Origin: Chelonoidis abingdonii
Lineage: Eukaryota; Chordata; Testudines; Testudinidae
NCBI RefSeq assembly: GCF_003597395.2
Contig: NC_133777.1
Coordinates: forward strand, 12,376,185-12,440,184
Direction: 5' to 3'
Length of the DNA: 64,000 nt
Shown: positions 11,690 through 21,500 of the stretch, one piece after another
Layout: each line of letters opens with the position of its first letter
Numbering within the stretch: position 1 is the first letter of the stretch
Made by a program: the position numbers and the translations under genes
Notes under the pieces: generated by a model
Told to the model about the DNA's origin: nothing
Seen by the model: only the letters and a program-made list of their open reading frames with translations
Databases searched by the model: none

Positions 11690-13190
11690 AGTGGGCTGGA
11701 CCAGCTCACTAATATCATAACCTGTATGATAACATGTAAAATATCAATAGAAAGCTAATAACACAGCCATCATTCATATTAGAGTGTGGTGTATGTAAGG
11801 AGGACAAATTCAAAATTACAAACATACTGGAAATTATGTTATCAAAGTGTGTCTGCCACACAGGGCTAATGTTACCTCACCCTAGGCAAAGGAATGTGGT
11901 TCTGCCACCTTGAAGGTATTTCCAATGTACATTAAGAGATAATAGGAATGCAGGTCATATAAAAGGTAAACAGAGCCTTCAAGACAGCAAGGGTAGGAGA
12001 TCAACCCAGCATCATGGCAGGGGAGGAGATTGAAAGAAACAATCACTTTGCATTTTAGCCAACACCAGTGGGAGAAGAAACGAGCATGAAACTTCCCTCA
12101 TCATCACTATGTTGCCTTCCTCACAGCTTCAATGAATTTTACTTTGGTGGTAACCTTCAGAAGAATCCATTTTAAAAGTGCACTTATATACAAGAGCTGG
12201 GCAAAGAACCCCAAGTTATTACCTCAGAGAAAAAAGGAACTAAGCACTTTGGACTTTGTGGGAGATCCTGACTAGAGGAGTGGCCAGACACCTTGCTGTA
12301 AGGCAGGTTGGTAAGAAACAGGGCCACCCAGAGGATTCGGGGGCCTGGGGCAAAGTGGGGGAGCTGTGGCATTTGTACTCACCCGGTGGCAGTCCAGGTC
12401 TTCGGTGGCATTTCGGCAGCAGGGGCCCTTCAGTCACTCTGCATCTTCGGCAGCACTGAAGGGTCCCCCGCCATCGAAATGCCATCGAAGGCCAGGACTG
12501 CCGCTGGGCCAGGGCTTGCGGGGCCCCTGCAGAGCCTGGAGCCTGGAGCCTGAAGCAAATTGCCCCACTTCCCCCCACCCGGGTGGCCCTGGTAAGAAGA
12601 CTACCTTGAACAAAGGCTGTAGCTTGTTTAGTTAAGTTTTAGCCTCTAGATGGCATTTTTTCACTTTTATTTACTTGTAACCATTTCTAACTCTATCCTA
12701 TATACTTGAACTCACTTAAAATCCAATCTCCTTTTGCTAATAAACTTGCTTTACTTTTAATCTAAACCAACCCAGTGCTGTGTGGGTTTAAAGTGAATGT
12801 TAATTCCAGTTAATGTGGCAAGCTGCTGGGTATTGTATCTTTAAATGAACAAATGAACCTTAATGTCTCTCTGATGGTCCAGAAGAGGGCTAGCATTGCA
12901 GATCACATAGTTTTGGGAAAATTCGGGATGGAGTGGTATTTGGGTCATCTTGCCAGGTGTAACCAAGGTCAGAGTGTGGCAGTAGTGTAATAAGCAGGCT
13001 GCTGCAATCAGAGTTGCTGAGTCAGAGCTGCTTAACACACACATACAGCGCTTCCTTTTATGCTGGCTGGAAGAATCCAGACAAGGGAACTTCAGTAACA
13101 GAGCATTTGGATGCATTCAGGGTTACAGGGCAGGAAGTGACACAACCCCTTACTGGCCTGGATTGCACCCCCAGAACATGACAGTGCATC
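11690..13190 (+). repeat. LTR-like repeat, with a hAT insertion
   Basis: The right part (12600-13190) has LTR-like features: a 'ctttagcctctagatggc' block, several 'ttttatttacttgtaacc'-type pyrimidine blocks, AATAAA at 12739-12744, then 'aaaccaacccagtgctgtg'. The left part (11690-12310) has the composition of the same unit. A 273-bp hAT MITE interrupts it. I do not see paired LTRs, gag or pol, so a solo LTR is the likely state. Family and exact ends are unknown. Confidence 0.4.
12319..12591. mobile_element. hAT-type MITE with 8-bp target duplication
   Basis: The ends are perfect 11-bp inverted repeats (CAGGGCCACCC and GGGTGGCCCTG). They are flanked by GTAAGAAA on the left and GTAAGAAG on the right, 7 of 8 identical, the duplication length typical of hAT elements. 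The interior is GC-rich and coding-free. It sits inside the LTR-like repeat and so is younger than it. Confidence 0.85.
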
Positions 13191-13690
13191 AATGACAACT
13201 AACATGTCGCATCAAGAGGAGAAATGGCTCACACTAATGGCACTAAATGTTGTCCAAGAAACAGCAAATACTTAACCACTCATGAGCAACTGCAGCTGAG
13301 GATAGAAAGAAAGCTGTCTGAAGAATGTCTGTGGAGACTTTGAAAAGAATGTTGGCCTTGATCATGTAGTTTCTGTACAGGTAAAACTATTACTGATTGG
13401 GCCAGGCCCACTTGGATCAGTTTGACCTAAGTCGCTGGAGATACCAGTCCCAGGCACCATGCTCTGGAGCAAAAACTGCATGTAGCTCAACTTGCTCCAC
13501 AATATATAAACTGGGCATAGATGAGTGTAGAAAGCAACATCACAACCCTGTCACCAGAAATGGAATTATTTGGCACCTCATTGCCTGGAGGTGAATGCTA
13601 TCTGCAGTCCCAGCACTATTCCAGTGCCCTTGAGATGTGATGCCTTAGGTGGCTGCCTATCATATGACTGTCCAACTCTTGGATACGTTA
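13190..13690. other. Intergenic DNA, nothing recognised
   Basis: Unique-looking sequence with no open frame or repeat that I recognise. Confidence 0.45.
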
Positions 13691-13815
13691 TACTCTAGGG
13701 ATTAAAGGACTGGAAGTCAGGATTGTATCCTGAACTGTGCCATTGATTGGTGTGTGACACTATGTAAATCATTTAACCTCTTTTGTGCCTCAGTTCCTCA
13801 TCTGTAATATGAGCT
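13690..13815 (+). repeat. MIR-like CORE-SINE
   Basis: The segment follows the MIR core and tail: 'ggactggaagtcaggattg', a 'tgccattgattggtgtgtgac' block and 'taaatcatttaacctctttt', then 'gcctcagttcctcatctgta'. These match the MIR hallmark of CORE, 'cacttaacctctctgagcc', and 'cagtttcctcatctgtaaaa'. It is an old, diverged amniote SINE. Confidence 0.75.
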
Positions 13816-14925
13816 CATTCCTGTTATGTATCATGGTAAAAATCCAGGGTCTTTCCGTTACTTTTGCTATCCAAACACAGCAGTTCTATATGATCACTGA
13901 TATTTGTAGAAAATGTCACAAAGTAACAAAAAATACCCAAATGTTACTTCCTGCTTTTGTGAAGAGCCTCCTGCTTTTAGCTACAATCTTTCATGCCCCC
14001 AGCTTCCTCAAGGAGTTTCTCAGTTTTGTCCTGTGACGTACTCCTGACACTACTGTGTTCACCCAGTTTTGTGCTGCCTACCACCTCATCCACTCTTTGA
14101 GTCAGCTAGGAAGACAGTGAAAGTCAAGATCAACACAAATGAAGTCATTTCAGTCATCTGCCTTCTTGGCAGCTTCAGTTAAGGAGGGCTCTACCACCCC
14201 TCATGCTGTTACTGTTGTAAATGAAGGAGAAATCAGAGGTTGTCCTTAGTTGGGTAGGAGAGAAACTGCAGTGGGTGCTGGCATTGCAATCAATTTGTTG
14301 AAGAGGAAAGAGACTTATAGTGACCACACTTCCCCACCACAATTTCAGAAAATGTCCTATTTTGCAGATCTTCACCCTTGCTGTGCATGGAAGTCACCAG
14401 TTTGAGTTTAGTTCGTACACATTTCCAGGGAAGTATATGTCTGGCTAATTCTTCTTCATCTGCTTGCATCTTCTTGCTTTCGCTGTGACCATCATTTTTG
14501 ATGGATCAGATTGGAACCTGTACAAAAACAGTGGCTGGCTGACAATGCAACATAATTTCAGGCAGAGAGACAGTATTTTCAGGAGAGAGCTCTAGCATTG
14601 GCTTGGCTTGCCTGCAGGTAGTGTAAATGAGAGAGAGATTTATGTGAGCATGATATGACAGCATTATGTCACATGATCACATGCTGTTTTCACTGTATAC
14701 ACAGCACAAATCAGCCTTAGTCATCTTCATCCAAAACACCATATGTCTTCCTCCAGCTGATTAAATGAGCACATGACACTCTGATCCCATGATCACGCTC
14801 TACACATGCAACTCCTAATACTATATGGGAAAGTCAGGTATTTATTATGGGGTTACCTAGAGAACAGTATCAGAGACACACTAATAATTTGCATTTCTAG
14901 ACTCTTTCTTTACAAACATTAGTTA
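13815..14925. other. Intergenic DNA, nothing recognised
   Basis: No supported gene. Open frames on both strands are under 90 codons and have no family resemblance. Confidence 0.5.
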
Positions 14926-15480
14926 ATTAATAATCCTCAATGTCCACTGGGAGGTAAGTATTATTATCCATACTTGAATGGTAAGGAATGTAAGGTACTG
15001 GGAGGGAAAGATCAGCCATTTCAAAGTAGATCTTGAGCTTTGGGTGCCTACAGTTTTTGGGCTGGTGTCCAACTTGAGCACTCACAGCTTCCATTAACTT
15101 ACAAAACCATGTTCTCAAGTGTCCCTTGCCTCTGTTCACCATAAGCTGAGAATGAGTGACATGGGATGGATTACTTAATGATTACCTGAGCTGTTCATTC
15201 CCTCTGAAGCACCTGGCATTGGCAGCTGTTGGAAGACAGGATACTGGGCTATATGAACCATTGATCTGACCTAGTGTCCAGTATGGCCATTTTTATGTTC
15301 AGTTAGGCATCCAAAAACAGAGGTCTCTGTTGAAAATTTTGATGCAGAAGACTTGCCCAAAGCCAGAGAGGGAATTTGCAGAAGAGTAGGAAATAGAACC
15401 ACAGTCAGCATTCTGTTCTCGCTGCTAAAGAACACTGCCTCTACCTGGGTGTATGAAATTGGTTTTCTGTAGAGCTGTGG
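14925..15480. repeat. Old SINE-like repeat split by a CR1 3' end
   Basis: Left part: 'gaggtaagtattattatcc' and 'ctttgggtgcctac'. Right part: 'gacttgcccaaagccagag' and 'aatagaaccacagtc'. Both are phrases of MIR-class or related amniote repeats. A CR1 3' terminus (15150-15302) lies between them. Confidence 0.45.
15150..15302 (+). mobile_element. CR1 LINE 3' terminal fragment
   Basis: It has the characteristic CR1 tail: 'gttcattccctctgaagcac', 'ctggcattggcagctgttgg', 'ggatactgggctatatg', then 'cagtatggccatttttatg'. It is a severely 5'-truncated insertion with no coding sequence. Confidence 0.8.
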
Positions 15481-15835
15481 GACCCTTGGGTTGAACATTG
15501 CTATCTAAATGGATGGTGTAGCAAACTAAGGGTATGTCTACACTGGCAAGTTTTTGCGCCACAAGTTAAACCACTTTTATTAAACTGCTGGAATTAAACC
15601 GCTGTTGGGTGTCCACACTGTGCTCATGATGCCGGAGCGCACCCACATTAGCAGCTCTTGCAACAGCAAAGACAGCAGTGCATTGTGGTAGCTATCCCAC
15701 TGTGCAACTGGCCGCAGGGTGCTTTGGGAAGGGTTTGCAATGCCTCATGGGGCAGGCACAACATCACATGATACAGGGTTCCCAATCCCATTGTTACATG
15801 GGCATCCTACTACATTGCCACTTGCTTTTCAACTG

Positions 15836-15892
15836 AAGTGTGTGTGTGTGCGGGGGGACAGTGTGTAACAGGGAGTGTGTGTGTGTGTGTGG
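15836..15892. repeat. Interrupted (TG)n microsatellite
   Basis: Two TG runs separated by 'cggggggacag' and 'taacaggga'. It lies inside the Harbinger-type element. Confidence 0.9.
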
Positions 15893-16013
15893 GCGGGGAG
15901 TGAGACTGTGTGTTTTGGGAGGATAGAGAGGGTGTCAGCATTCTGTGTTCTAAGTTCGGACAGCGACAGGAAACAACCAGTCCTGAGGCAGGGGAAAGGG
16001 GAAACCCTGACAA

Positions 16014-16018
<5 letters not shown>

Positions 16019-16052
<34 letters not shown>

Positions 16053-16062
16053 TACACACACA
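16019..16062. repeat. (TC)n then (CA)n microsatellite
   Basis: About 13 TC units pass directly into a short CA run. It lies inside the Harbinger-type element. Confidence 0.93.
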
Positions 16063-16479
16063 AAACCTCTGCCTCTGTGTTCGACAGCACAAGCATTCCA
16101 CATTAATGGTTTGCTTTCTGTCTGAGAGCAGATCAGCACAACAGGCCAGGGCTGTCAGAAACAGTGATTTGAAAGAGAAAGGGTGCATATCTCCAGGGCA
16201 GCTAAATTCAAAACAATGAGCAAAGCAGTCACTTGACACATTATGGGACAGCTCTGGAGGCCAATTACAGCACAGACAGCAATGAAGTGTCTATACTGGC
16301 AATAGAATGCTGGAGCCTCTGCACAAATACCTGTTTGACTCTTGTTGAGGTGGTTTTTTTTGCAGCACTGCAACTGAGGAGTTTCTGCGCACAAAGTGGC
16401 TTGGCAGTGTGTACACGTCTACAATTTGATTACAAAAAGCTGTTTTACTGCGCAGAAGCTTGCCAGTGTAGACAAGCCC

Positions 16480-16945
16480 TAAGTCTTGCTTGGAATGCCT
16501 AAATTATTGAGAATTGTAAGCACAAATCCTAGGAAAATTGTGTCACAACTACATAGTTAGAGGCAGATAAACTGAGTCCCAGGCAGCCCTGTCAGTAGGT
16601 CTCTTGGATGAACCATTATGTTAGATTACCATCAATTTCAGACAGGCAACATTCTGTATTCCAGTGCTGTACTGAATTATGTTCATGTGCATTTGTGACT
16701 ATATACAAATACTACATGACAAATAGCTAAGCTCCTGTCTGCTCGGCATGGATGTGGCCTATCTCCTGACACTACATGGAGTCTGACTGGTGTCCCCTGT
16801 CTTGCTACAGAACATCATGTTTAGACCTCGACAGCAGTGCTGAATGGAGAGCAAATAGCAAAGAATAGAAAAAAAGAAGATAGCACAATTTTTGTTTTAT
16901 TAAAGACTAGTATTTAGGGCTTCCTGGATTCCAGGCTTTCACTCT
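16480..16945. other. Spacer between Harbinger-type element and minisatellite
   Basis: Unique-looking AT-rich sequence with no gene. Confidence 0.5.
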
Positions 16946-16949
16946 TGCT

Positions 16950-17505
16950 TGTACCCACCCCTCAGTGATCTACATCCCAGTGGGCTGAGAGGACTCTGCT
17001 CCTATCTAATCCTTCTCAGGGTTGTTGGGATCCTGCCCCTACTTGATACCCACCCCAGCACTGCAGGGACCCTGATCTATTCCCCTATGGGTTGTGGGGA
17101 TCCTGCCCCTATCCGATACCCACCCCAAGAGCTGTGGGGACCCTGATCTACTCCCCCATGGGCTGCGGGGACCCTGATCTACTCCCCCAAGGGAAGTGGG
17201 GATCCTGCCCCATCCGATACCCCCCCAAAAGCTGTGGGGACCCTGATCTACTCCCCCAAGGGCTGTGGGGATCCTGCCCCTACCCAATTCCTCCCTCAAG
17301 TGCTGTGGGGACCCTGATCTACTCCCCCATGGGCTATGGGGATCCTGCCCCTACTCGATACCCGCCCCAGCACTGTGAGGACCCTGATCTAATCCCACAA
17401 AGGCTAAGGGGATCCTGCCCCTACTCGATACCCGCCCCAGCGCTGTGCGGACCCTGATCTATTCCCGCAAAGGCTGCGGGGCACCTGTCCCTAACGGATT
17501 CCCGC
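16950..17505. repeat. Minisatellite, ~70-bp unit, next to the ZFAND2A promoter
   Basis: The phrase 'ggaccctgatcta' recurs near 17067, 17137, 17169, 17239, 17309, 17379 and 17449. The period is therefore 70 bp, with one short unit of about 32 bp. Each unit also has 'ggggatcctgcccct' and 'cgatacccgcccc'. Units near both edges are more diverged. Because 70 is not a multiple of three, the open frames of up to 121 codons across it change frame at every unit and are not a protein. The array ends within 40 bp of the promoter heat-shock motif. Confidence 0.9.
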
Positions 17506-17539
17506 CTTGGGGCCCTGGGGCGTCGCCTAGTCCAGGCTC

Positions 17540-17547
17540 TTCCAGAA
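17540..17547. promoter_or_regulatory. Heat-shock element core (TTCnnGAA)
   Basis: TTCCAGAA is a perfect pair of inverted nGAAn units, the HSF1 half-site arrangement. The third unit on either side is imperfect. ZFAND2A is known to be induced through HSF1 in mammals, so the site fits the gene. Confidence 0.5.
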
Positions 17548-17609
17548 CACGCAGGCCCGCACTGTCATCGTCCCTCCCCTTCGGGAGCCCCGCAAGACCC
17601 TCCGCCTTC

Positions 17610-17619
17610 TGACTCAGCA
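17610..17619 (+). promoter_or_regulatory. ARE/AP-1-like motif 1
   Basis: TGACTCAGCA matches the TGACnnnGCA core bound by NRF2-small MAF and contains an AP-1 site (TGACTCA). Confidence 0.55.
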
Positions 17620-17702
17620 CAGTTGCAGGCCGCTGATTGGCCGTATGCTGATTTAGCGCTATAGAACGCGCCAACGGCGAACCGTGATTGGTCCGGAGTG
17701 CG

Positions 17703-17710
17703 GACGTCAT
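17703..17710. promoter_or_regulatory. CRE/ATF-like site
   Basis: GACGTCAT lies within 'cggacgtcat'. It is one base from the CRE palindrome TGACGTCA and could bind ATF/CREB factors. Confidence 0.35.
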
Positions 17711-17731
17711 CATTAACCGCACGCGCCAGGT

Positions 17732-17742
17732 ATGACTCGGCA
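17732..17742 (+). promoter_or_regulatory. ARE-like motif 2
   Basis: ATGACTCGGCA fits the antioxidant response element consensus RTGASnnnGCR at every defined position. Confidence 0.55.
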
Positions 17743-17766
17743 AAGATGGGATTGGCCGAGAGGAGC

Positions 17767-17777
17767 GTGAGTCAGCG
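17767..17777 (+). promoter_or_regulatory. ARE/AP-1-like motif 3
   Basis: GTGAGTCAGCG fits RTGASnnnGCR at every defined position and contains an AP-1 site (TGAGTCA). It lies 10 bp upstream of the TATA-like box. Confidence 0.55.
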
Positions 17778-17787
17778 GGAAGGCTGG

Positions 17788-17795
17788 ATAAAATA
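17788..17795 (+). promoter_or_regulatory. TATA-like box
   Basis: ATAAAATA in an otherwise GC-rich context. It would place transcription initiation near 17815-17825. Confidence 0.5.
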
Positions 17796-18413
17796 CCCGG
17801 CGAGGTGAGGCTGGTTGTGGCGTGTGTGGTGAGTGTTTGGGGGCGTAGGAGGGTTTCCCGGGGTACCCGTCCCTTCTCTTCAGCGCTGCTGGGAGGCCGG
17901 GGCCGGTTCTGGTCCTGGCTGCAGCCTCCGTCTCCTGGCGCTCAGAGTGTGGGGCTCTCCCGATCTCTCTGCCCGGGGTCGGCGTGTGGCTAGTGGGGCA
18001 GAGAAGGGCTCCGCTGACAGCTGCCGTCACCCACCCGACCCATGCTGCCCAGGGCGGAGACAAGCCGGGGGGCTGCTCATTCTTGCTGCCCGCTCGCCCT
18101 TAGGAGGCTGTGATCTGTCTGCACGAAGGACAGTTAGCTCGCTTCCCGGTGGGTTTCTCCCCTGCTCGCCAGAGGCGGAGATGGCGTCTTGGCCTGCCTC
18201 ACTGGTGACGCTTCTGGCTAATGACCTGTTGTCGGCGGCTGGCTATAGAAGGTGGGGCGCTAGCCTCACCCATTGTTTTCAGAGTTGGTGCTGGCTGATC
18301 ACTTCCTCTGGCCAAATCTAAAGATTGCTCTTACAAAATGCTTTGATTGCTGAGGGTAAGGTGGAGCTGGGTTGATACTGCAATAAACTAAACCCACACT
18401 TTCATTTTTGAAG

Positions 18414-18515
18414 GTGACTGCTGTAGTAGCTAAGGAGCTTGAAGGATCTGCTGGCCTGTTATGGAGTTTCCAGACTTGGGCAAGCATTGTTCAGAAAAAA
18501 CTTGTAAACAGCTGG
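18414..18515 (+). CDS. ZFAND2A: ZFAND2A exon with start codon (coding 18461-18515)
   Basis: ATG at 18461 opens 18 codons plus one base, ending at donor GTAAG (18516). The upstream limit of the exon is less sure. A pyrimidine tract followed by AG at 18412-18413 is the best acceptor, leaving 47 bp of 5' untranslated sequence. The ATG is chosen because the residues after it match the conserved family N-terminus. Confidence 0.88.
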
Positions 18516-21500
18516 GTAAGATGCACTTTGACTGCAACTACTGGTATAGTTAGGTTACTATGTTCTGTTATCTGCTCTAGTCCTCTTGATAGCTTTGTAT
18601 GAACCAAATAACTCTCCTAGAGACAAGGGGTACTCCAGAAGTTGGTGTGATTTACTGAATGAAAGTTGAGGTCTGGTTCTGACTAGTAGTGGTGCACTGA
18701 CATAAGATCAGCTGAACCCATAAATGCCAAAGGGCTATGTGCATCAAATTCTCCTGGAGGGGAGCCTGTCTTGAGGTATGAGATGGAGATTCCTGATTTA
18801 GAGAACAGGAGTGAGATGAATTTGTTTTCACTGCCAGGACCAGAGGAGTCTGACCAGACAATATCTTGTGGTCCTATTAAAATGTACCCATCAGTACTCT
18901 GAGAATACTTGCTTAGCTATACAAGGTATGCAATACTAATGTTGCTTACCCATAGACTAATACTCCCAGGACCTCCTTAGGAACAACTTGAACCAAATAC
19001 TGCAATGCTGTCCCAAAGGTCATATTGTTGGGTCAGCAGAGAAACTTGAGATCAGAAAATCCTGTCTGCTATCATAAGGCCTTCATATCTAAGGACGGTC
19101 AACTCATCACATATGCTAGTGATCAGAGTAGTACAGGAAGTGAGAGTCTTTGTTGTGGACAAGACTTGGAATGAGCTGATAGAGTAGTACAGATCTTGAA
19201 GAGAGGAACTAAAAAAGCAAGTGCAAACTGTCCTACGCTAAACTATTGCAGATATCTGGCAATCTGCATCTGAGATGTCTAGAATTACAGCCAGAACTGA
19301 AATAAACTTCCAACCATCAGTGAATCCCGATAAGCATCTCAGGCTGTGGACTCTGGCAAGACGGGTATACAGTATGCCTGTCAGAATATCTGGATTATTT
19401 GTTGTAATGCATTGAGTTTCCTGGTACTACATATAGATCAGCTATTAATCATGAGGATGCCCCAAGAATAGTTGCAGATGCAGAAGCTACACTTCTGTAA
19501 GCTGTCTCAGCTATTCACTCCTACAGCTGGGAGACTTTAGTATTTGGGTGTATTAAAGTGAGCTAAAGCAAATCTGCTGTGATTTGAGGCCTGGGAGAGT
19601 ACTTGGTGCCTCTGACTAATATGCCTCCTGAACTATTAGCTGCTGTTGTGGTGGTGAGAGGGGGGACGGGGCAGTTTGTCTCACTGTATTGGTGGTTTAA
19701 CATGTCTTGCAAGTAATTTGTGAATTAAAAGGCAGAAGTGAGGCTACCCTAGCACACTCAAATTGAGAGAAGCTAGATTTTCTCCATGTTGCTCACTGAA
19801 ATGTACATCTTTACATGGAACTAGTTTAGGCCATTCCAGGATGTCTTGGATTCTGAGTAACCAGACACCTGCTTGGGTATTACCTACTTAATGCATGAGG
19901 AATTTACTCAATGACCGTTTTAGTAATACTTTAAAAGGTAAATGTCTGTCTTCCCCATTTATGACTTGCACGCATATAATGTGTTCTGCTTTTTACAGAT
20001 TTCCTTCCTTTAAAATGTGATGCATGTGAGGAAGTTTTCTGTAAAAATCACATCACATATGACCAACACAAGTGTACTTCTTCATATAAGAAGGTAAGTG
20101 TCTAATAGTAATTCCAAATCCTTACACTTAAGGAATTATCTAGCTGTGATGAAAGCCAACTTTGAAACCTGATTAGGAGTTTCTTGTAGTCTGCTTTGCT
20201 GGGTCTTCTGCTTGCAGTAGACTTGGGTTTAGTTTACAATTAAACTTAAAAGTTCAAATGGTAAAACTCTAAGCTGTAGCAAACCTGATTGCATTCTTCA
20301 CTTAAATTGTGCCCCCATAAAGAGTGCAGATACAATGCCTTGCATCTTCAGCAATGCAGTGGCTACCAGTTGAGGGTTCAGTGAGTTTTTCTCTCAAAAC
20401 CTTAACTTGATAAGAGTCCATGAACTGCAGAAAATAAAATGACAGAATATTTGATGGATGGAAAAAGTTTGATTAGTGATAACTTGGGCTATAATATGGG
20501 TCAGTATGAGAACTGGAATTTGGGTTATCAAGAGTTCTCAAATTTGCATTCTAGCAATGCAGAACTACTGTCCAGAATAAGTACAGCCTTATTTGAAATA
20601 AACATTTAAGCTTATCTAGGGCCAGAATCTGACTTGAGAAGTCCATATAATGTAGTTAACAAATGTGCTGTTCTTGTGCAGTCTTCAAACTCTTGTCACC
20701 TATATTCTCTTGCTGCAGTTGCTTGTGGTTCTAGAACCACAGTTGTATGCCATATCTGGAAACTCAACAAAAGGACTTGCACAATTAGGGCTAGGGAAGA
20801 AACCAGATGGACAAGGAAAGTGTGCTCAGATCTGAAAGTTACATGATCTAAAAGCAAATGAGATGGGACTTAATTGTAGCTAGCTAGCTCTAACTAAATG
20901 ATGTTGACTTGGACTTCCTGTAGTAACTGGAAATGAAGAATCAGCACTGCTGAAGTGGATGTGCTGGAAGTTCTAAAGAGAATGTGGTATAGGAATGGAG
21001 GGTCACTCAGTTGAGAATTTTTTTTCTCCCTCCCCAAAGTCAAGGGATGGAAATCTGAGTTGTCTTCCTTTTGAAATCTTGCCTTCTGTCCCATTTCTAA
21101 TCCGATAACTTCACTGTCTTCAGGATGTGCAGGTTCCAGTATGTCCTTTATGTAACACTCCCATCCCAGTAAGAAAAGGAGAGATGCCAGACATTGTAGT
21201 TGGAGCACACATGGACAGGGATTGCAAATATGATCCTACTCAGCAGAAACAGAGGGTAAGGAAACTCCCTTTGAGATCTAAATTGATGCTCATGGAGACA
21301 AGCTGCCTAACTGCACAACACTGACAAAGGCAGCAGCAATGCAAGCTCTCTTACCTACCCTGCCACCAGGCTTCAGGCTTCCTCTGGAAGACTCCTAGAA
21401 GAGATCCCTAAACTCACTAATTCTTTGCCTGACTGTATTGATCAAGATCTGAGCATTAGTCCAACTAGTGGATAGAGGACAGGGCTGGTGCAACCATTTA

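Larger units (their letters stand above)
15530..16479. mobile_element. 950-bp non-autonomous PIF/Harbinger-type element
   Basis: The left end 'gggtatgtctacactggcaag' type terminus is mirrored by the right end 'cttgccagtgtagacaagccc'. TAA flanks both sides (15527-15529 and 16480-16482), the 3-bp duplication typical of PIF/Harbinger elements. Inverted similarity continues inward (gcgcaca/gcgcaga). There is no transposase. The open frames inside it come from TG and TC microsatellites. Confidence 0.82.
17636..17755 (-). promoter_or_regulatory. Three inverted CCAAT boxes (NF-Y type)
   Basis: ATTGG occurs at 17636-17640, 17687-17691 and 17751-17755, spaced 51 and 64 bp. NF-Y sites in this arrangement are common in stress and housekeeping promoters. 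Confidence 0.55.
17506..18260. promoter_or_regulatory. ZFAND2A: CpG-rich promoter and 5' region of ZFAND2A
   Basis: GC content and CpG density rise sharply after the minisatellite and fall near 18260, about 200 bp before the ATG-bearing exon. The proximal 290 bp hold a heat-shock core, three antioxidant-response-like motifs, a CRE-like site, three inverted CCAAT boxes and a TATA-like box. Transcription probably starts near 17815-17825. The non-coding first exon may end at GTGAGT (17829), but that would make it very short; later donors are possible. The transcription start and first donor are not settled by sequence alone. Confidence 0.75.

Noticed and set aside
15829..16239. Open frames with Leu-Ser, Arg-Glu or Thr-His runs
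   Set aside because: Produced by the TC/CA/TG microsatellites inside a Harbinger-type element.
17039..17457. Repetitive open frames on both strands over the minisatellite
   Set aside because: The 70-bp unit shifts frame at each repeat, so the apparent repeats are not periodic in protein terms; no start context or splice support.
17833..18321. 162-codon + frame in the ZFAND2A CpG island
   Set aside because: GC-rich DNA gives chance open frames; it overlaps the likely 5' untranslated region and resembles no protein.
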